A stretch of 64,000 bases of DNA from an uncultured Alistipes sp. (GCA_944326855.1 CALVFO010000051.1:60863-124862); one strand, 5' to 3'. Positions 26,984-36,097 are shown, counted from the first letter of the stretch. Made by a program: numbers and translations. Notes: generated by a model not told the origin, from the sequence alone.

Positions 26984-27568
26984 ATGACACACTCTTTACG
27001 TTATCTGAGTCTCCTGGGGGTCGTGCTGATTACGCTGGCATGCACCTCCTCGAAGAATCCCACCGTCATCATCGACACGGATCACGGGACGATCACGGCC
27101 GAAATTTACCTGCAACAGGCTCCCATCTCGGCTGGAAATTTTCTGAAACTGGTCGATGAAGGACATTACGATCAGGGAAATGCCGTTTTTTACCGGGTGA
27201 CCCGTGCGGATAATCAACCCCACAATGCGGTAAAAATCGACGTCATTCAGGGAGGTCTCTATCACGAAGCAAACGCCGAGGCCATCCCTCATGAGACGAC
27301 CCAGGAAACCAGGCTGCACCATGTGGACGGGAGCCTGTCGATGGCCCGGGCCGAACCGGGCACGGCTTCTTCGGAATTTTTCATCTGCATCGGCGACCAA
27401 CCCGAACTGGATTTCGGGGGTAAACGCAATCCAGACGGTCAGGGATTTGCCGTTTTCGGTCGGGTGACCGACGGCATGTCGACCGTACACGACATCCAAG
27501 CCCTGCCCGATCGGGGACAATACCTGATCGAACCGGTCAAAATCCGCTCTATCCGGCGCCTGCCATAA
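26984..27568 (+). CDS. Cyclophilin-type peptidyl-prolyl isomerase lipoprotein
   Basis: 194 residues. The signal ends at LAC with the acylated cysteine at 20. A cyclophilin domain spans about 27-190: 'G.I..EIY...AP.SAGNFLKLVDEG.YD', 'FYRV', 'IQGG', 'GSLSMAR..P.TASSEFFICIGD.PELDFGG' and 'FAVFGRV..GM'. It catalyses proline isomerisation in secreted proteins. It is coupled to the phosphatase gene by a 4-bp gap. Confidence 0.92.
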   Translation: MTHSLRYLSLLGVVLITLACTSSKNPTVIIDTDHGTITAEIYLQQAPISAGNFLKLVDEGHYDQGNAVFYRVTRADNQPHNAVKIDVIQGGLYHEANAEAIPHETTQETRLHHVDGSLSMARAEPGTASSEFFICIGDQPELDFGGKRNPDGQGFAVFGRVTDGMSTVHDIQALPDRGQYLIEPVKIRSIRRLP

Positions 27569-27662
27569 GGCCTTATCCGGTCGGCAGCCTCGATTCCGAC
27601 CGACAGCCCCGATTCCGGCCGTTCCGATACGCAGTAAGGGAGTTCCCCGACCGCGTTCTGAT

Positions 27663-28616
27663 TTACGGGATGGAACGTTTCAACGAATCGACGAACGTCA
27701 CGATCTCGCGCTCTAAATCCGGATGCAACGGTTTGGCGGGATCGGCGTAAGAAGACATGGGGGCCGACGGGTCGAACCGTTTCAGCAGGTGATCCATATC
27801 GGGGATCACGATTTTGCGCGCAGTCGGACGAGCTTCGGATAACAACGCGGCATCTATCGGCAAAAGTTGAATATCCTTGTCCCCCTGCAGAATCAGAACG
27901 GGAACGTCAACCCGAGCCATCTCTTCGACCGGATCGTAAGCCAGGACGGATGCCAGATAGGGTTGTATTCCGGGATGGAACAAAGCGGTCAGTTCCGGAG
28001 GTGCTGCCACCCCGACCCGACCGGTCTGCAAACTGTCGATCACCGCACAAGCTGCCCGGAACAAGGAATCCGGAAGTTGAACGGACAACTGCATTTTCAA
28101 GATATCGCCCATTCGGCGTCCCATTCCGCAGAGCGAGATCAGGGCTCCGACCCGCGCATTGTGCTGAGCCGCTACCGAGCCGATTAACGCTCCTTCGCTG
28201 TGACCGGCTATTACCATCTGTCCGAATCGGTCCCACGCCGCCAAGGTATCGACCCACAGGCACACATCCTCGATGTAGGTTTCCAGCCGCAAATCGACAC
28301 CCTGTGCCGCCTGCCGACTGGCTGCCACGCCCCTTTTATCGAACCGCAGGGTGGCGATTCCGGATTGGGCCAGAGTTTCCGCCAGTCGACGATAAACATG
28401 GGACTGTAATCCGCTTGGTGCATTCCCCTGACGGTCGACCGGACCGGATCCCGCCACGATAAGCACCAAAGGTATTTTCTCCGATACGTCCTCGGACGGA
28501 AGCTGCAAAGTGCCATACAAAACGCCCGTAGGCGTATGTAAGCTCACCTCCTGGGATTGAGCCTTCCCGCACAGGCAATACAGCAATCCTATACCAATCA
28601 GGATCAACCTTTTCAT
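27663..28616 (-). CDS. Secreted alpha/beta hydrolase
   Basis: 317 residues with a signal peptide (cleavage near GKAQS). The fold contains the oxyanion region VAGSGPVDRQGN, the nucleophile elbow GHSEG, the acid in QGDKD and the histidine in DMDHLLK. The 'G.L..P.....P.VLIVAGSGP.DR.GN' pattern matches exported acyl-peptidase/esterase-like hydrolases found in Bacteroidota. The substrate is unknown. Convergent with the cyclophilin gene. A short imperfect tandem repeat of about 18 bp lies in the gap before it (27582-27620). Confidence 0.85.
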   Translation of the reverse strand: MKRLILIGIGLLYCLCGKAQSQEVSLHTPTGVLYGTLQLPSEDVSEKIPLVLIVAGSGPVDRQGNAPSGLQSHVYRRLAETLAQSGIATLRFDKRGVAASRQAAQGVDLRLETYIEDVCLWVDTLAAWDRFGQMVIAGHSEGALIGSVAAQHNARVGALISLCGMGRRMGDILKMQLSVQLPDSLFRAACAVIDSLQTGRVGVAAPPELTALFHPGIQPYLASVLAYDPVEEMARVDVPVLILQGDKDIQLLPIDAALLSEARPTARKIVIPDMDHLLKRFDPSAPMSSYADPAKPLHPDLEREIVTFVDSLKRSIP

Positions 28617-28778
28617 AACCTCCTTATTTTCTATTAAAAATAGGCAAATTTTCCGACAATTTTCGTTTCATCCCGTTTCTATTCACCCCGAGCACTCTCC
28701 TTCGGGCGGCATTGATCGAATCTTTGAGCATGTCCCAAAAATTTCTTACTTTCGTTCACCCATCCAGCCATTGCAAAC

Positions 28779-29378
28779 ATGCCGGTATCCGAACTCCATC
28801 CGCTTCCCTTTTTTCTGCCGCCTGAGGCCCGGTTGCTGATGTTGGGCAGTTTCCCGCCCAAACCCAACCGCTGGTCGATGCCGTTTTTCTATCCCAACCT
28901 GCAAAACGACATGTGGCGTATCATGGGCGTACTGTTTTTCGGAGACAAAGACCATTTGCTGACCCCCGATCGCAAAGCATTCGACCAAAACCGTATCCAG
29001 GCATTCTGCACGGAACACGGTATCGCGCTGGGAGATACGGCCACCGAAGTAATCCGGCTGAAAGACAACGCCTCGGATCAGTTTTTGGAAGTGGTGGCAC
29101 GTATCGATCTGAAAGAGACATTGGCGCAACTACCCCGCCTGCAAGCCATCGTGACCACCGGACAAAAGGCCACCGACACCCTGCTTTCCCTGATCGACGC
29201 CCCGGAACCGGCCATCGGCTCCAGTACGACGTTCCGGTTCGACGGCCGCACCTTCACGTTGTTCCGCATGCCGTCCTCTTCCCGGGCCTACCCCAAGCCC
29301 CTGATGGAAAAAGCCGCCGTCTACAGAACCATGTTCGAAAAACTCGGCATGCTGCCCGCCCTCCCATCGGATCGCTGA
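28779..29378 (+). CDS. Uracil-DNA-glycosylase superfamily protein (family 6, hypoxanthine-DNA glycosylase-like)
   Basis: 199 residues. The N-terminal 'LLMLGSFPP' and 'FFYPNLQNDMWRIMG' are the signature of the UDG family 6 (HDG) group, which excises deaminated adenine (hypoxanthine) and sometimes uracil. 'ALGDTATEVIRLKDNASD' matches the family's middle block, and 'MPSSSRAYP' is the C-terminal active-site loop. TACTTTCG about 30 bp upstream is a near-match -7 box. Substrate preference needs biochemistry. Confidence 0.85.
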   Translation: MPVSELHPLPFFLPPEARLLMLGSFPPKPNRWSMPFFYPNLQNDMWRIMGVLFFGDKDHLLTPDRKAFDQNRIQAFCTEHGIALGDTATEVIRLKDNASDQFLEVVARIDLKETLAQLPRLQAIVTTGQKATDTLLSLIDAPEPAIGSSTTFRFDGRTFTLFRMPSSSRAYPKPLMEKAAVYRTMFEKLGMLPALPSDR

Positions 29379-29520
29379 TCCATCAGCCCGGACCGGTTTC
29401 TGCTACGCATCCCTGTCGTTTCCATTTCCCCGTCTCCAGGCGGATATTCCGAATTTTACACCTCCCCCGAACCGACCGAATCGGAGAGCTCGTCCGTTTC
29501 CAACAGCCCCTTCCCAAACA

Positions 29521-29548
29521 AAAAAGCCGCTCATATAGAGCGGCTTTT
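29521..29548 (-). terminator. Terminator of the fucosidase gene
   Basis: AAAGCCGCTC and its partner GAGCGGCTTT pair around a short loop, with an A-run on the plus side that becomes the T-run on the minus strand, 24 bp after the stop. Confidence 0.85.
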
Positions 29549-29571
29549 GATTGTTATCGAATCGTTTACGA

Positions 29572-30873
29572 TCAAAACTCCAGCGTCACCACATAGTCGA
29601 TATCGGTAGGCACTTCAGTCAGTTTCAAAACCACCCCGTCCTTGTCCTGGGTAAATTTCACCGGCGAACCATCCTTGAACAACGTGGCCTTTTTCACCTT
29701 CTTGTCCGTAATCGGCAGGAACAAACCGTTATCCTGCAAATTCAGGATATGCACGTAGAGTTTATTGTCCTTTTGGGTCGTCACCCCCCAGTCGCGCGGT
29801 TCGATCTCTCCGCCCCGGGTTCCGTACACGCTCTCTCCATACTGACGCAACCAGGCACCCATCTCCTTCATCCGTTCCAACGCCAGGGCCGGAATTTCGC
29901 CATTGGGTTGAGGGCCTACGTTCAACAACAGGTTCGCGTTGTTGCCGGCCGCCTGCACCAGGTATTGAATCAGGGTACGGGGATCTTTATAATCCTGATC
30001 GGTAATGCGGTATCCCCACATCCCATTCATGGTCTGACAGGTTTCCAAAGGCAGATCACCGATTTCGGAATCCGCCGAATGCCCGGCCGTATTCTGTCCC
30101 GGAAGGTCGCGTTCGAACATCTGGAAATCTTCACCGTCGAAGGGTTTGAGGTGATGGTTGTTCCCGATCAGACAGCCCGGTTGCAAACGGTGGATCAGCG
30201 CATACTGTTCATCCAACTTCCAGTCCACCTTGTCTTTCTGATCCCACCAACCGTCGAACCAGATCATGTTGATCGGACCGTAATCGGTCAGCAGTTCGGT
30301 CAGCTGATTGTTCATGAACTTCAGGTAATCGTTCCAATTCCCGTGTTCCGTACGACCCGTACCATGTCCGCTGCGCCCTAACGGATAATAATCCGGACGA
30401 CGCCAATCGAGGTGCGAATAATAGAAACCGAGTTTAATTCCCTGTTTCCGGCACTCTTCGGCCAATTCCTTGATCACATCGCGTTTGAACGGCGTGGCGT
30501 CCACGATGTTGTAATCGGACTGCTTGGTCCCCCACATCGAAAAGCCGTCATGATGACGCGAGGTGAAAACGATGTATTTCATCCCGGCATCCTTCACCGC
30601 AGCCACCCAAGCCGCCGCATCGAATTTCGAAGGATAGAAACCCGAAGCCAATTTGGCATATTCGTCGTAATGAATATTCTTCTGATCCATGATCCACTCT
30701 CCGTCGGCCATCATACTGTAAATCCCCCAGTGGATAAACAAGCCGAACTTATCGTCCTGAAAAGCCTCGCGATTTTTGAGGTTCTCTTCCGTCGGCTGAT
30801 ATTGGCCCTGTGCGGGAAGCTGCACGAGACATGCGACAGCCAGCATCAAAGCAACTAAAAAACTTCTTCTCAT
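29572..30873 (-). CDS. Secreted alpha-L-fucosidase (GH29)
   Basis: 433 residues from ATG 30873 (MRRSFLV), chosen because the promoter places transcription start near 30896, so an in-frame ATG at 30915 is not transcribed. A signal peptide is followed by the GH29 barrel: 'KFGLFIHWGIYS', 'YIVFTSRHHDGF.MW', 'GFYYSHLDW', the nucleophile aspartate in MIWFDGWW, and 'NLLLNVGP' near the barrel end. A C-terminal beta domain follows from about 345. It removes alpha-linked fucose from host or dietary glycans. Divergent from the GH92 gene. Confidence 0.94.
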   Translation of the reverse strand: MRRSFLVALMLAVACLVQLPAQGQYQPTEENLKNREAFQDDKFGLFIHWGIYSMMADGEWIMDQKNIHYDEYAKLASGFYPSKFDAAAWVAAVKDAGMKYIVFTSRHHDGFSMWGTKQSDYNIVDATPFKRDVIKELAEECRKQGIKLGFYYSHLDWRRPDYYPLGRSGHGTGRTEHGNWNDYLKFMNNQLTELLTDYGPINMIWFDGWWDQKDKVDWKLDEQYALIHRLQPGCLIGNNHHLKPFDGEDFQMFERDLPGQNTAGHSADSEIGDLPLETCQTMNGMWGYRITDQDYKDPRTLIQYLVQAAGNNANLLLNVGPQPNGEIPALALERMKEMGAWLRQYGESVYGTRGGEIEPRDWGVTTQKDNKLYVHILNLQDNGLFLPITDKKVKKATLFKDGSPVKFTQDKDGVVLKLTEVPTDIDYVVTLEF

Positions 30874-30902
30874 AATGAACATCTGTTTTGGTGTAGTATT
30901 TT

Positions 30903-30933
30903 CAAAGATAATCATTTGGCCGGGGAATACAAA
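30903..30933 (-). promoter_or_regulatory. Promoter of the fucosidase gene
   Basis: Minus strand: TTTG, exactly 19 nt, TATCTTTG. A full consensus match; the leader is about 23 nt. Confidence 0.78.
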
Positions 30934-30986
30934 CCCGGGTCCTCATTTTTCCGACAGACGCTTCCCTCCATTCACGCTTACCGATC

Positions 30987-31007
30987 CTTTCGGACCCGTT
31001 CGGAAAG
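30987..31007. promoter_or_regulatory. Imperfect palindrome between the divergent glycosidase promoters
   Basis: A 21-bp dyad with 8 of 10 positions paired (CTTTC/GAAAG outer arms). It lies between the GH29 promoter and the GH92 -7 box and could be an operator; this is inference only. The whole divergent gap, 30874-31188, holds no gene. Confidence 0.3.
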
Positions 31008-31071
31008 TCTCCGGCCAAGGCTCTCCCCATCGAAAGAGAGGACCCGATACTGGATTTTCCCGCAAAATCGT

Positions 31072-31079
31072 TATCTTTG
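31072..31079 (+). promoter_or_regulatory. -7 box of the GH92 gene
   Basis: TATCTTTG, a perfect TAnnTTTG. No TTG at the expected -33. It predicts a leader of about 105 nt. Confidence 0.55.
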
Positions 31080-31188
31080 GGGGTTAACTGCCGTATCAGG
31101 ATCTTTCGGCCGGGAAAAGACTTTCCGCCGAAAGCTCACCGAAGACCGCAGACACATTCCAAAGCCAATTCATTATTAATCCATCTCT

Positions 31189-33513
31189 ATGAAAAAACCC
31201 GCTTTTTTATCCTTGTTCCTGGTTTGCGCCACCATGGCCTCGGCCCAGGTCACCCCGCTCGACAGGGTGAATCCCATGATCGGGACCGCCAAAATGGGAC
31301 ACGTTTTTCCGGGAGCCTGTGTGCCCCACGGTATCGTAGCGCTGAGCCCCGACACCGACACCATTCCCCACAACATCGATGGGGTTTATCAACCGCGCGC
31401 TTATGAATACTGTGCCGGTTACCAATACAAAGACTCGACGATCGTCGGTTTCAGCCATACCCACTTCAGCGGTACGGGCCACTCGGATCTGGGCGACTTT
31501 TTGATCATGCCCACCACCGGCACCCTGAAACTCAATCCCGGCACCCAACAGGATCCCGACGACGGTTACCGTTCACGCTTCAACCACGCTTCGGAGGTGG
31601 CTCGTCCGGGCTATTATTCCGTCATGCTGGACGATTACGGCATCAAAGTCGAACTGACGGCCACGGAACGTACCGGTATGCACCGCTACACCTACCCCAA
31701 AGACGCCAAGGATCCGCGATTCATCCTCGATCTGAACCACGGTATCTATAACTACGACGGCAAGACCTTGTGGGCCAATCTGCGGGTGGAAAACGACACC
31801 ACCCTGACCGGTTACCGCATCACCAACGGCTGGGCCCGTACGAACTACACCTATTTCGCCATGCGTCTGTCGAAACCGATCAAAAACTACGGTTATATCG
31901 ACAAGGTGAAGCCACCGTATCTGGGTCAACTTCAGAAACTGGGCCTCAACCAGAACTTCCCGCATATCGAAGGCCGTCAGGTCGTTTCCTATTTCGAGTT
32001 CGACCTGGGGAACGATCCCACGCTGGAGATTCAGTTTGCCATCTCGGCCGTCAGCACCGAAGGTGCCCTGAAGAACCTGGAAGCCGAAGCCTTGGGCCGT
32101 TCGTTCGAACAACTCGAAAAGAGTGCCGCCTCGAAATGGGCCGAAGAGCTCCACGTGATCGAAGCCGAAGGAACGGACGACCAGCTCGACATGCTCTATA
32201 CGTCGCTGTACCACACCCTGATCAATCCGTCGGTCTACATGGATGTGGACGGACAGTACCGGGGTCTGGATCACAACATCCACACGGCCAAAGGGTTCAC
32301 CAACTACACCATCTTCTCGCTGTGGGACACCTATCGCGCCCTGATGCCTTTCTACACGATCATCAACCGCGAACGCAGCGCCGACATGATGGCTTCGATG
32401 CTGGCCCACTACGAACAGAGCGTACACAAAATTCTGCCGATCTGGTCGCACATGGCCAATGAAAACTTCTGCATGATCGGCTACCACGGGGTATCGGTGC
32501 TGGCCGATGCCATCGCCAAAGGGGTGAAAGTGGACAAAGAAAAGGCGCTCGAAGCCATGATCAGCAGTTCGACCAAACCCTATATCGTCTGCATCGGCGA
32601 TTACATGCAGCACGGTTATGTGACCGACGAGTGCAACCCGGCTTCGGCTTCGATCACCCTGGAATACTCCTACGATGACTGGTGCATCTACCGCACGGCC
32701 CTGTCGATGGGACGTCAGGATGTGGCCGACCGCTATCAAAAACGGGCCCAATACTATCGCAACGTATTCGATACCACGCTGGGCTTCGTGCGTCCGAAAG
32801 GTGCCGACGGGCAGTTCCGTGAAAACTTCAACCTGCTCGAAACCCACGATATGGGCTTTATCGAAGGCAACTCGTGGAACTATTCGTTCTACGTACCTCA
32901 GGACGTTCACTCGCTGATCGACATCATGGGCGGCGACAAGAGTTTCGTACGCAAACTCGATTCGTTGTTCACGATGTACCTGCCCGACGAGTTCTTCGAA
33001 AAGACCGAAGACGTGACCCGCGAAGGGATCATGGGCAACTACGTACACGGCAACGAACCCAGCCACCACATTCCTTACCTGTATGCCTGGACGTCGCAAC
33101 CGTGGAAAACCCAATACTGGGTACGCGAAGTGATGAACCGCATGTACAAAAACAACATCGAGGGGCTGTCGGGCAACGACGACTGCGGTCAGATGTCGGC
33201 CTGGTATCTGTTCACGGCCATGGGCTTCTATCCGGTATGTCCGGGGACCGACCAATATGTACTGGGGGCACCCTATCTGCCTTTCATGCAGCTCAACCTG
33301 GAAAACGGCAAAAAATTCGTAATCCGCGCCCCGAAAGTGAGCGATACCAACCGTTACGTACAGAGCGTAACCCTCAACGGCCAGCCGCTCAAACGGGCCT
33401 ATATCACCCAGGATGAAATCATGGCAGGTGGAGAGTTGAACTTCGTGATGGGTCCCAAACCCAACAAGAAACGGGTTTACACCGCCGAAGAACAACCCTA
33501 TTCCTTGAACTAA
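31189..33513 (+). CDS. Secreted GH92 alpha-mannosidase
   Basis: 774 residues: a signal peptide (cleavage near ASAQ), the N-terminal beta-sandwich starting 'VNPMIGT....H.FPGA..P.G...LSPDT', and the catalytic (alpha/alpha)6 domain. It has 'SLWDTYRA', 'HMANENFCMIGYH', 'NYVHGNEPSHH.PYLY' and 'GNDDCGQMSAWY', the calcium-dependent GH92 site. These enzymes are inverting exo-alpha-mannosidases acting on N-glycan or yeast mannan linkages; linkage specificity is not readable here. It is followed by a terminator and the GH109 gene. Confidence 0.95.
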   Translation: MKKPAFLSLFLVCATMASAQVTPLDRVNPMIGTAKMGHVFPGACVPHGIVALSPDTDTIPHNIDGVYQPRAYEYCAGYQYKDSTIVGFSHTHFSGTGHSDLGDFLIMPTTGTLKLNPGTQQDPDDGYRSRFNHASEVARPGYYSVMLDDYGIKVELTATERTGMHRYTYPKDAKDPRFILDLNHGIYNYDGKTLWANLRVENDTTLTGYRITNGWARTNYTYFAMRLSKPIKNYGYIDKVKPPYLGQLQKLGLNQNFPHIEGRQVVSYFEFDLGNDPTLEIQFAISAVSTEGALKNLEAEALGRSFEQLEKSAASKWAEELHVIEAEGTDDQLDMLYTSLYHTLINPSVYMDVDGQYRGLDHNIHTAKGFTNYTIFSLWDTYRALMPFYTIINRERSADMMASMLAHYEQSVHKILPIWSHMANENFCMIGYHGVSVLADAIAKGVKVDKEKALEAMISSSTKPYIVCIGDYMQHGYVTDECNPASASITLEYSYDDWCIYRTALSMGRQDVADRYQKRAQYYRNVFDTTLGFVRPKGADGQFRENFNLLETHDMGFIEGNSWNYSFYVPQDVHSLIDIMGGDKSFVRKLDSLFTMYLPDEFFEKTEDVTREGIMGNYVHGNEPSHHIPYLYAWTSQPWKTQYWVREVMNRMYKNNIEGLSGNDDCGQMSAWYLFTAMGFYPVCPGTDQYVLGAPYLPFMQLNLENGKKFVIRAPKVSDTNRYVQSVTLNGQPLKRAYITQDEIMAGGELNFVMGPKPNKKRVYTAEEQPYSLN

Positions 33514-33529
33514 TCGACGCCCGAATCTC

Positions 33530-33566
33530 AAAAACCCCTCCGTCCGACCGGGCGGCAGGGGTTTTC
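33530..33566 (+). terminator. Terminator after the GH92 gene
   Basis: AAAACCCCT and AGGGGTTTT-type arms (with a CCG/CGG inner pairing) end in a short T-run, between GH92 and GH109. Confidence 0.7.
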
Positions 33567-33594
33567 ATCCGGCATAACCTAAAACCCTACCGAA

Positions 33595-34995
33595 ATGACC
33601 AAAATCTCTCTGTTTTTCGCAGCCTGTACGATTCTGGGGGCGAGTCTGTTCACTACCTCTTGTTGCGAAAAGTCGACCCCACAAAGCGACATGATCGAAT
33701 TCGCAACCCCGGAACGACCCGCCGGACAAACCGACGTCTTGGGACTGCGTTGCGACCCCATCGATACCGTTCGTGTCGCTTTCATCGGATTAGGAGCCCG
33801 AGGAGGCAGTGCTGTGGAGCGTTTCACCCACATCGACGGCGTAAAAATCGTGGCTATTTGCGACCTGGTTCCGGCATACATCACCCGGGCCCAAAAGATT
33901 CTGACCGATGCAGCTCTTCCCGAAGCGGACGCCTACTGCGGGGAAGAAGAGTGGAAGAAAGTATGCGAACGCGACGACGTCGATCTGATCTATTGCTGCA
34001 CCGACTGGAAGTTGCACACCCCCATTGCCGTCTATGCCATGGAACACGGCAAACATGCCGTCAGCGAAGTTCCCGCCGCCATGAGCATCGACGAATGCTG
34101 GCAACTGGTCAACACGGCCGAAAAGACCCGTCGTCATTTCATGATGCTGGAAAACTGCTGCTATGATTTCTTCGAAATGGCGACACTGAATATGGCCCAA
34201 CACGGTCTGTTCGGAGAGGTTTTCCATGTCGAAGGCGCCTACATCCATGACTTGCGGGATTACCTGTTCAACGACACGACCGGTTACCACGACATGTGGC
34301 GTCTGAAATACAACGAAGTACACGACGGGAATCCCTATCCGACCCACGGTCTGGGCCCCATCTGCCAGATTCTGAATATCCACCGGGGAGACAAAATGGA
34401 ATACCTGGTTTCGATGTCTTCGGATCAGTTCAGTCTGACCCCTTCGGCCATCAAAAAACACGGTCCGGAAAGCGATTTTGCCAAACGTACTTATAAAAAG
34501 GGCGACATCAACACGACCCTGATCCGCACGGCCAAAGGCAAAACCATTCTTATCCAACACAACGTTTCGAGTCCGCGTCCTTACAGTCGGATTCACCTAG
34601 TGAGCGGCACCAAGGGCTTTGCCCAAAAATGGCCGACCGAAGTACTCTCGTTCGACTCGCTGGGCCATGAAGCCCTGGATCGCGAGGCCCGCGAACAGAT
34701 GTTGGCCCAATGGGAGCACCCCATCAGCAAGGAATACGGCGAAAAAGCCCGGGAAGTGGGGGGGCACGGAGGCATGGACTTCATCATGGATTCCCGCCTG
34801 ATTTACTGCCTGCGCAACGGTCTGCCGCTGGATCAGGACGTATATGATGCCGCTGAATGGTCTTCGTTGGTCGAACTGACCGAAACCTCCGTATTGAATG
34901 GCAGCAAGCCGGTTAAGATTCCCGATTTCACCCGCGGAGCGTGGAACAAAATCCAGGGATTTACCCTCGCCACCGCTCCGGGCGACAACCAATAA
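33595..34995 (+). CDS. GH109 alpha-N-acetylgalactosaminidase-like, Gfo/Idh/MocA fold
   Basis: 466 residues. The signal ends in a lipobox-like TTSC, so export as a lipoprotein is likely. The NAD-binding Rossmann motif FIGLGARGG is at about 64-72, followed by 'CDWKLH.P....AMEHGKHA..EVP' (dehydrogenase-like domain) and the GH109 catalytic region 'YPTHGLGP' with 'GGHGGMDF' later. GH109 enzymes remove terminal alpha-GalNAc (blood group A or mucin core) through an NAD-dependent mechanism. A phosphotransferase gene follows 13 bp later, so the pair is one unit. Confidence 0.86.
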   Translation: MTKISLFFAACTILGASLFTTSCCEKSTPQSDMIEFATPERPAGQTDVLGLRCDPIDTVRVAFIGLGARGGSAVERFTHIDGVKIVAICDLVPAYITRAQKILTDAALPEADAYCGEEEWKKVCERDDVDLIYCCTDWKLHTPIAVYAMEHGKHAVSEVPAAMSIDECWQLVNTAEKTRRHFMMLENCCYDFFEMATLNMAQHGLFGEVFHVEGAYIHDLRDYLFNDTTGYHDMWRLKYNEVHDGNPYPTHGLGPICQILNIHRGDKMEYLVSMSSDQFSLTPSAIKKHGPESDFAKRTYKKGDINTTLIRTAKGKTILIQHNVSSPRPYSRIHLVSGTKGFAQKWPTEVLSFDSLGHEALDREAREQMLAQWEHPISKEYGEKAREVGGHGGMDFIMDSRLIYCLRNGLPLDQDVYDAAEWSSLVELTETSVLNGSKPVKIPDFTRGAWNKIQGFTLATAPGDNQ

Positions 34996-35008
34996 ACAGT
35001 CGAATACG

Positions 35009-36091
35009 ATGGATCAGAAAAAAGAAATTGTCAGCCGTTTTGCCATTCGGGGAACCGTTGCGGAACTCGCTCCGGTGGGCAACGGTCTTATCAACGACAC
35101 CTATCGGGTACGTACCGCCTCGAAGGAGGATCCCGACTATATCCTGCAACGGATCAACCACCATATTTTTCAGGATGTAGACCTGTTGCAGACCAACATC
35201 CAACGCATTACCGATCACATTCGCGCCAAACTGATCGCTGCCGGCGAAACCGACATCGAACGCAAGGCCCTGCGCATCGTTCCGACTCATTCGGGCCAGT
35301 TGTACGATTTCGACGGGGAAAGTTACTGGCGGGTGATGGTCTACATCGCCGATTCCGTGACCTATGAGGCCATGGACAGCCATCTGGCCGAACTGACCGG
35401 TGAGGCTTTCGGTCGTTTCCAGCACCAGCTTTCGGACATGCCGGAAGGAGCCTTGCGGGAAACCATTCCCAATTTCCACAACATCGAATTCCGGCTGGAA
35501 GGATTTCGGCAAGCCATCGATGCCGATCTCAAGGGGCGGCTGAACGAAGTGCGTCCGCTGGTAGACGAACTCTTGGCACGAGCCGCCGAAATGTGCAAAG
35601 CCGAAGTGCTGCACCGGGCCGGCAAACTCCCCAAACGGGTCACCCACTGCGACACCAAGGTCAACAACCTGTTGTTTGACCAGGCTGGACAACCCTTGTG
35701 CGTGATCGATCTGGATACCACCATGCCAGGGTATGTATTGTCGGACTTCGGAGACTTCATCCGCACCGGGGCCAATACCGGAGCCGAAGACGATCCCGAT
35801 CTGAACAACGTAAACGTCAACATGGATGTCTTCCGTGCTTTTTCCACCGGATACATCCGTTCGGCCGGAGATTTTCTCACGCCTACCGAACGCGAGAATC
35901 TGCCATTCGGGGCCAAGATGTTGACTTACATGCAGACGATCCGTTTCCTGACCGACTACCTGGAAGGCGACACGTATTACAAGATCAAACACCCGACCCA
36001 CAATCTCCAACGCTCGTATGCCCAGTTCAAGCTGCTGCAAAGCATCGAGGCGCACGAAAAAGAGATGTCGGATTTCATCGCCGGACTATAA
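35009..36091 (+). CDS. N-acetylhexosamine 1-kinase-like phosphotransferase
   Basis: 360 residues from ATG 35009. Aminoglycoside-phosphotransferase fold: glycine-rich 'VGNGLINDTY', 'YILQRIN..IF.DV..L..N' and catalytic 'THCDTKVNNLL', then 'VIDLDTTMPG..L.DFGD.IR.GA'. Length, N-terminus and the last blocks resemble NahK (LnpB) of bifidobacteria, which phosphorylates GalNAc/GlcNAc at C1. It directly follows the GH109 gene, whose product is GalNAc, so the substrate inference is good but untested. Cytoplasmic. A strong terminator follows. Confidence 0.78.
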   Translation: MDQKKEIVSRFAIRGTVAELAPVGNGLINDTYRVRTASKEDPDYILQRINHHIFQDVDLLQTNIQRITDHIRAKLIAAGETDIERKALRIVPTHSGQLYDFDGESYWRVMVYIADSVTYEAMDSHLAELTGEAFGRFQHQLSDMPEGALRETIPNFHNIEFRLEGFRQAIDADLKGRLNEVRPLVDELLARAAEMCKAEVLHRAGKLPKRVTHCDTKVNNLLFDQAGQPLCVIDLDTTMPGYVLSDFGDFIRTGANTGAEDDPDLNNVNVNMDVFRAFSTGYIRSAGDFLTPTERENLPFGAKMLTYMQTIRFLTDYLEGDTYYKIKHPTHNLQRSYAQFKLLQSIEAHEKEMSDFIAGL

Positions 36092-36097
36092 GCCCTG

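Noticed and set aside
27582-27620. Two imperfect 18-bp direct repeats before the alpha/beta hydrolase gene
   Set aside because: Too short and degenerate to call a repeat element. CRISPR is excluded because there are only two copies and no spacer.
31573-33531. A 652-codon antisense frame over the GH92 gene
   Set aside because: Shadow of a well-supported glycosidase; no family and no start signal.
34898-35008. Upstream extension of the hexosamine-kinase frame into the GH109 gene
   Set aside because: The extra 37 residues read GH109 coding DNA in another frame; the NahK-like N-terminus begins at ATG 35009.
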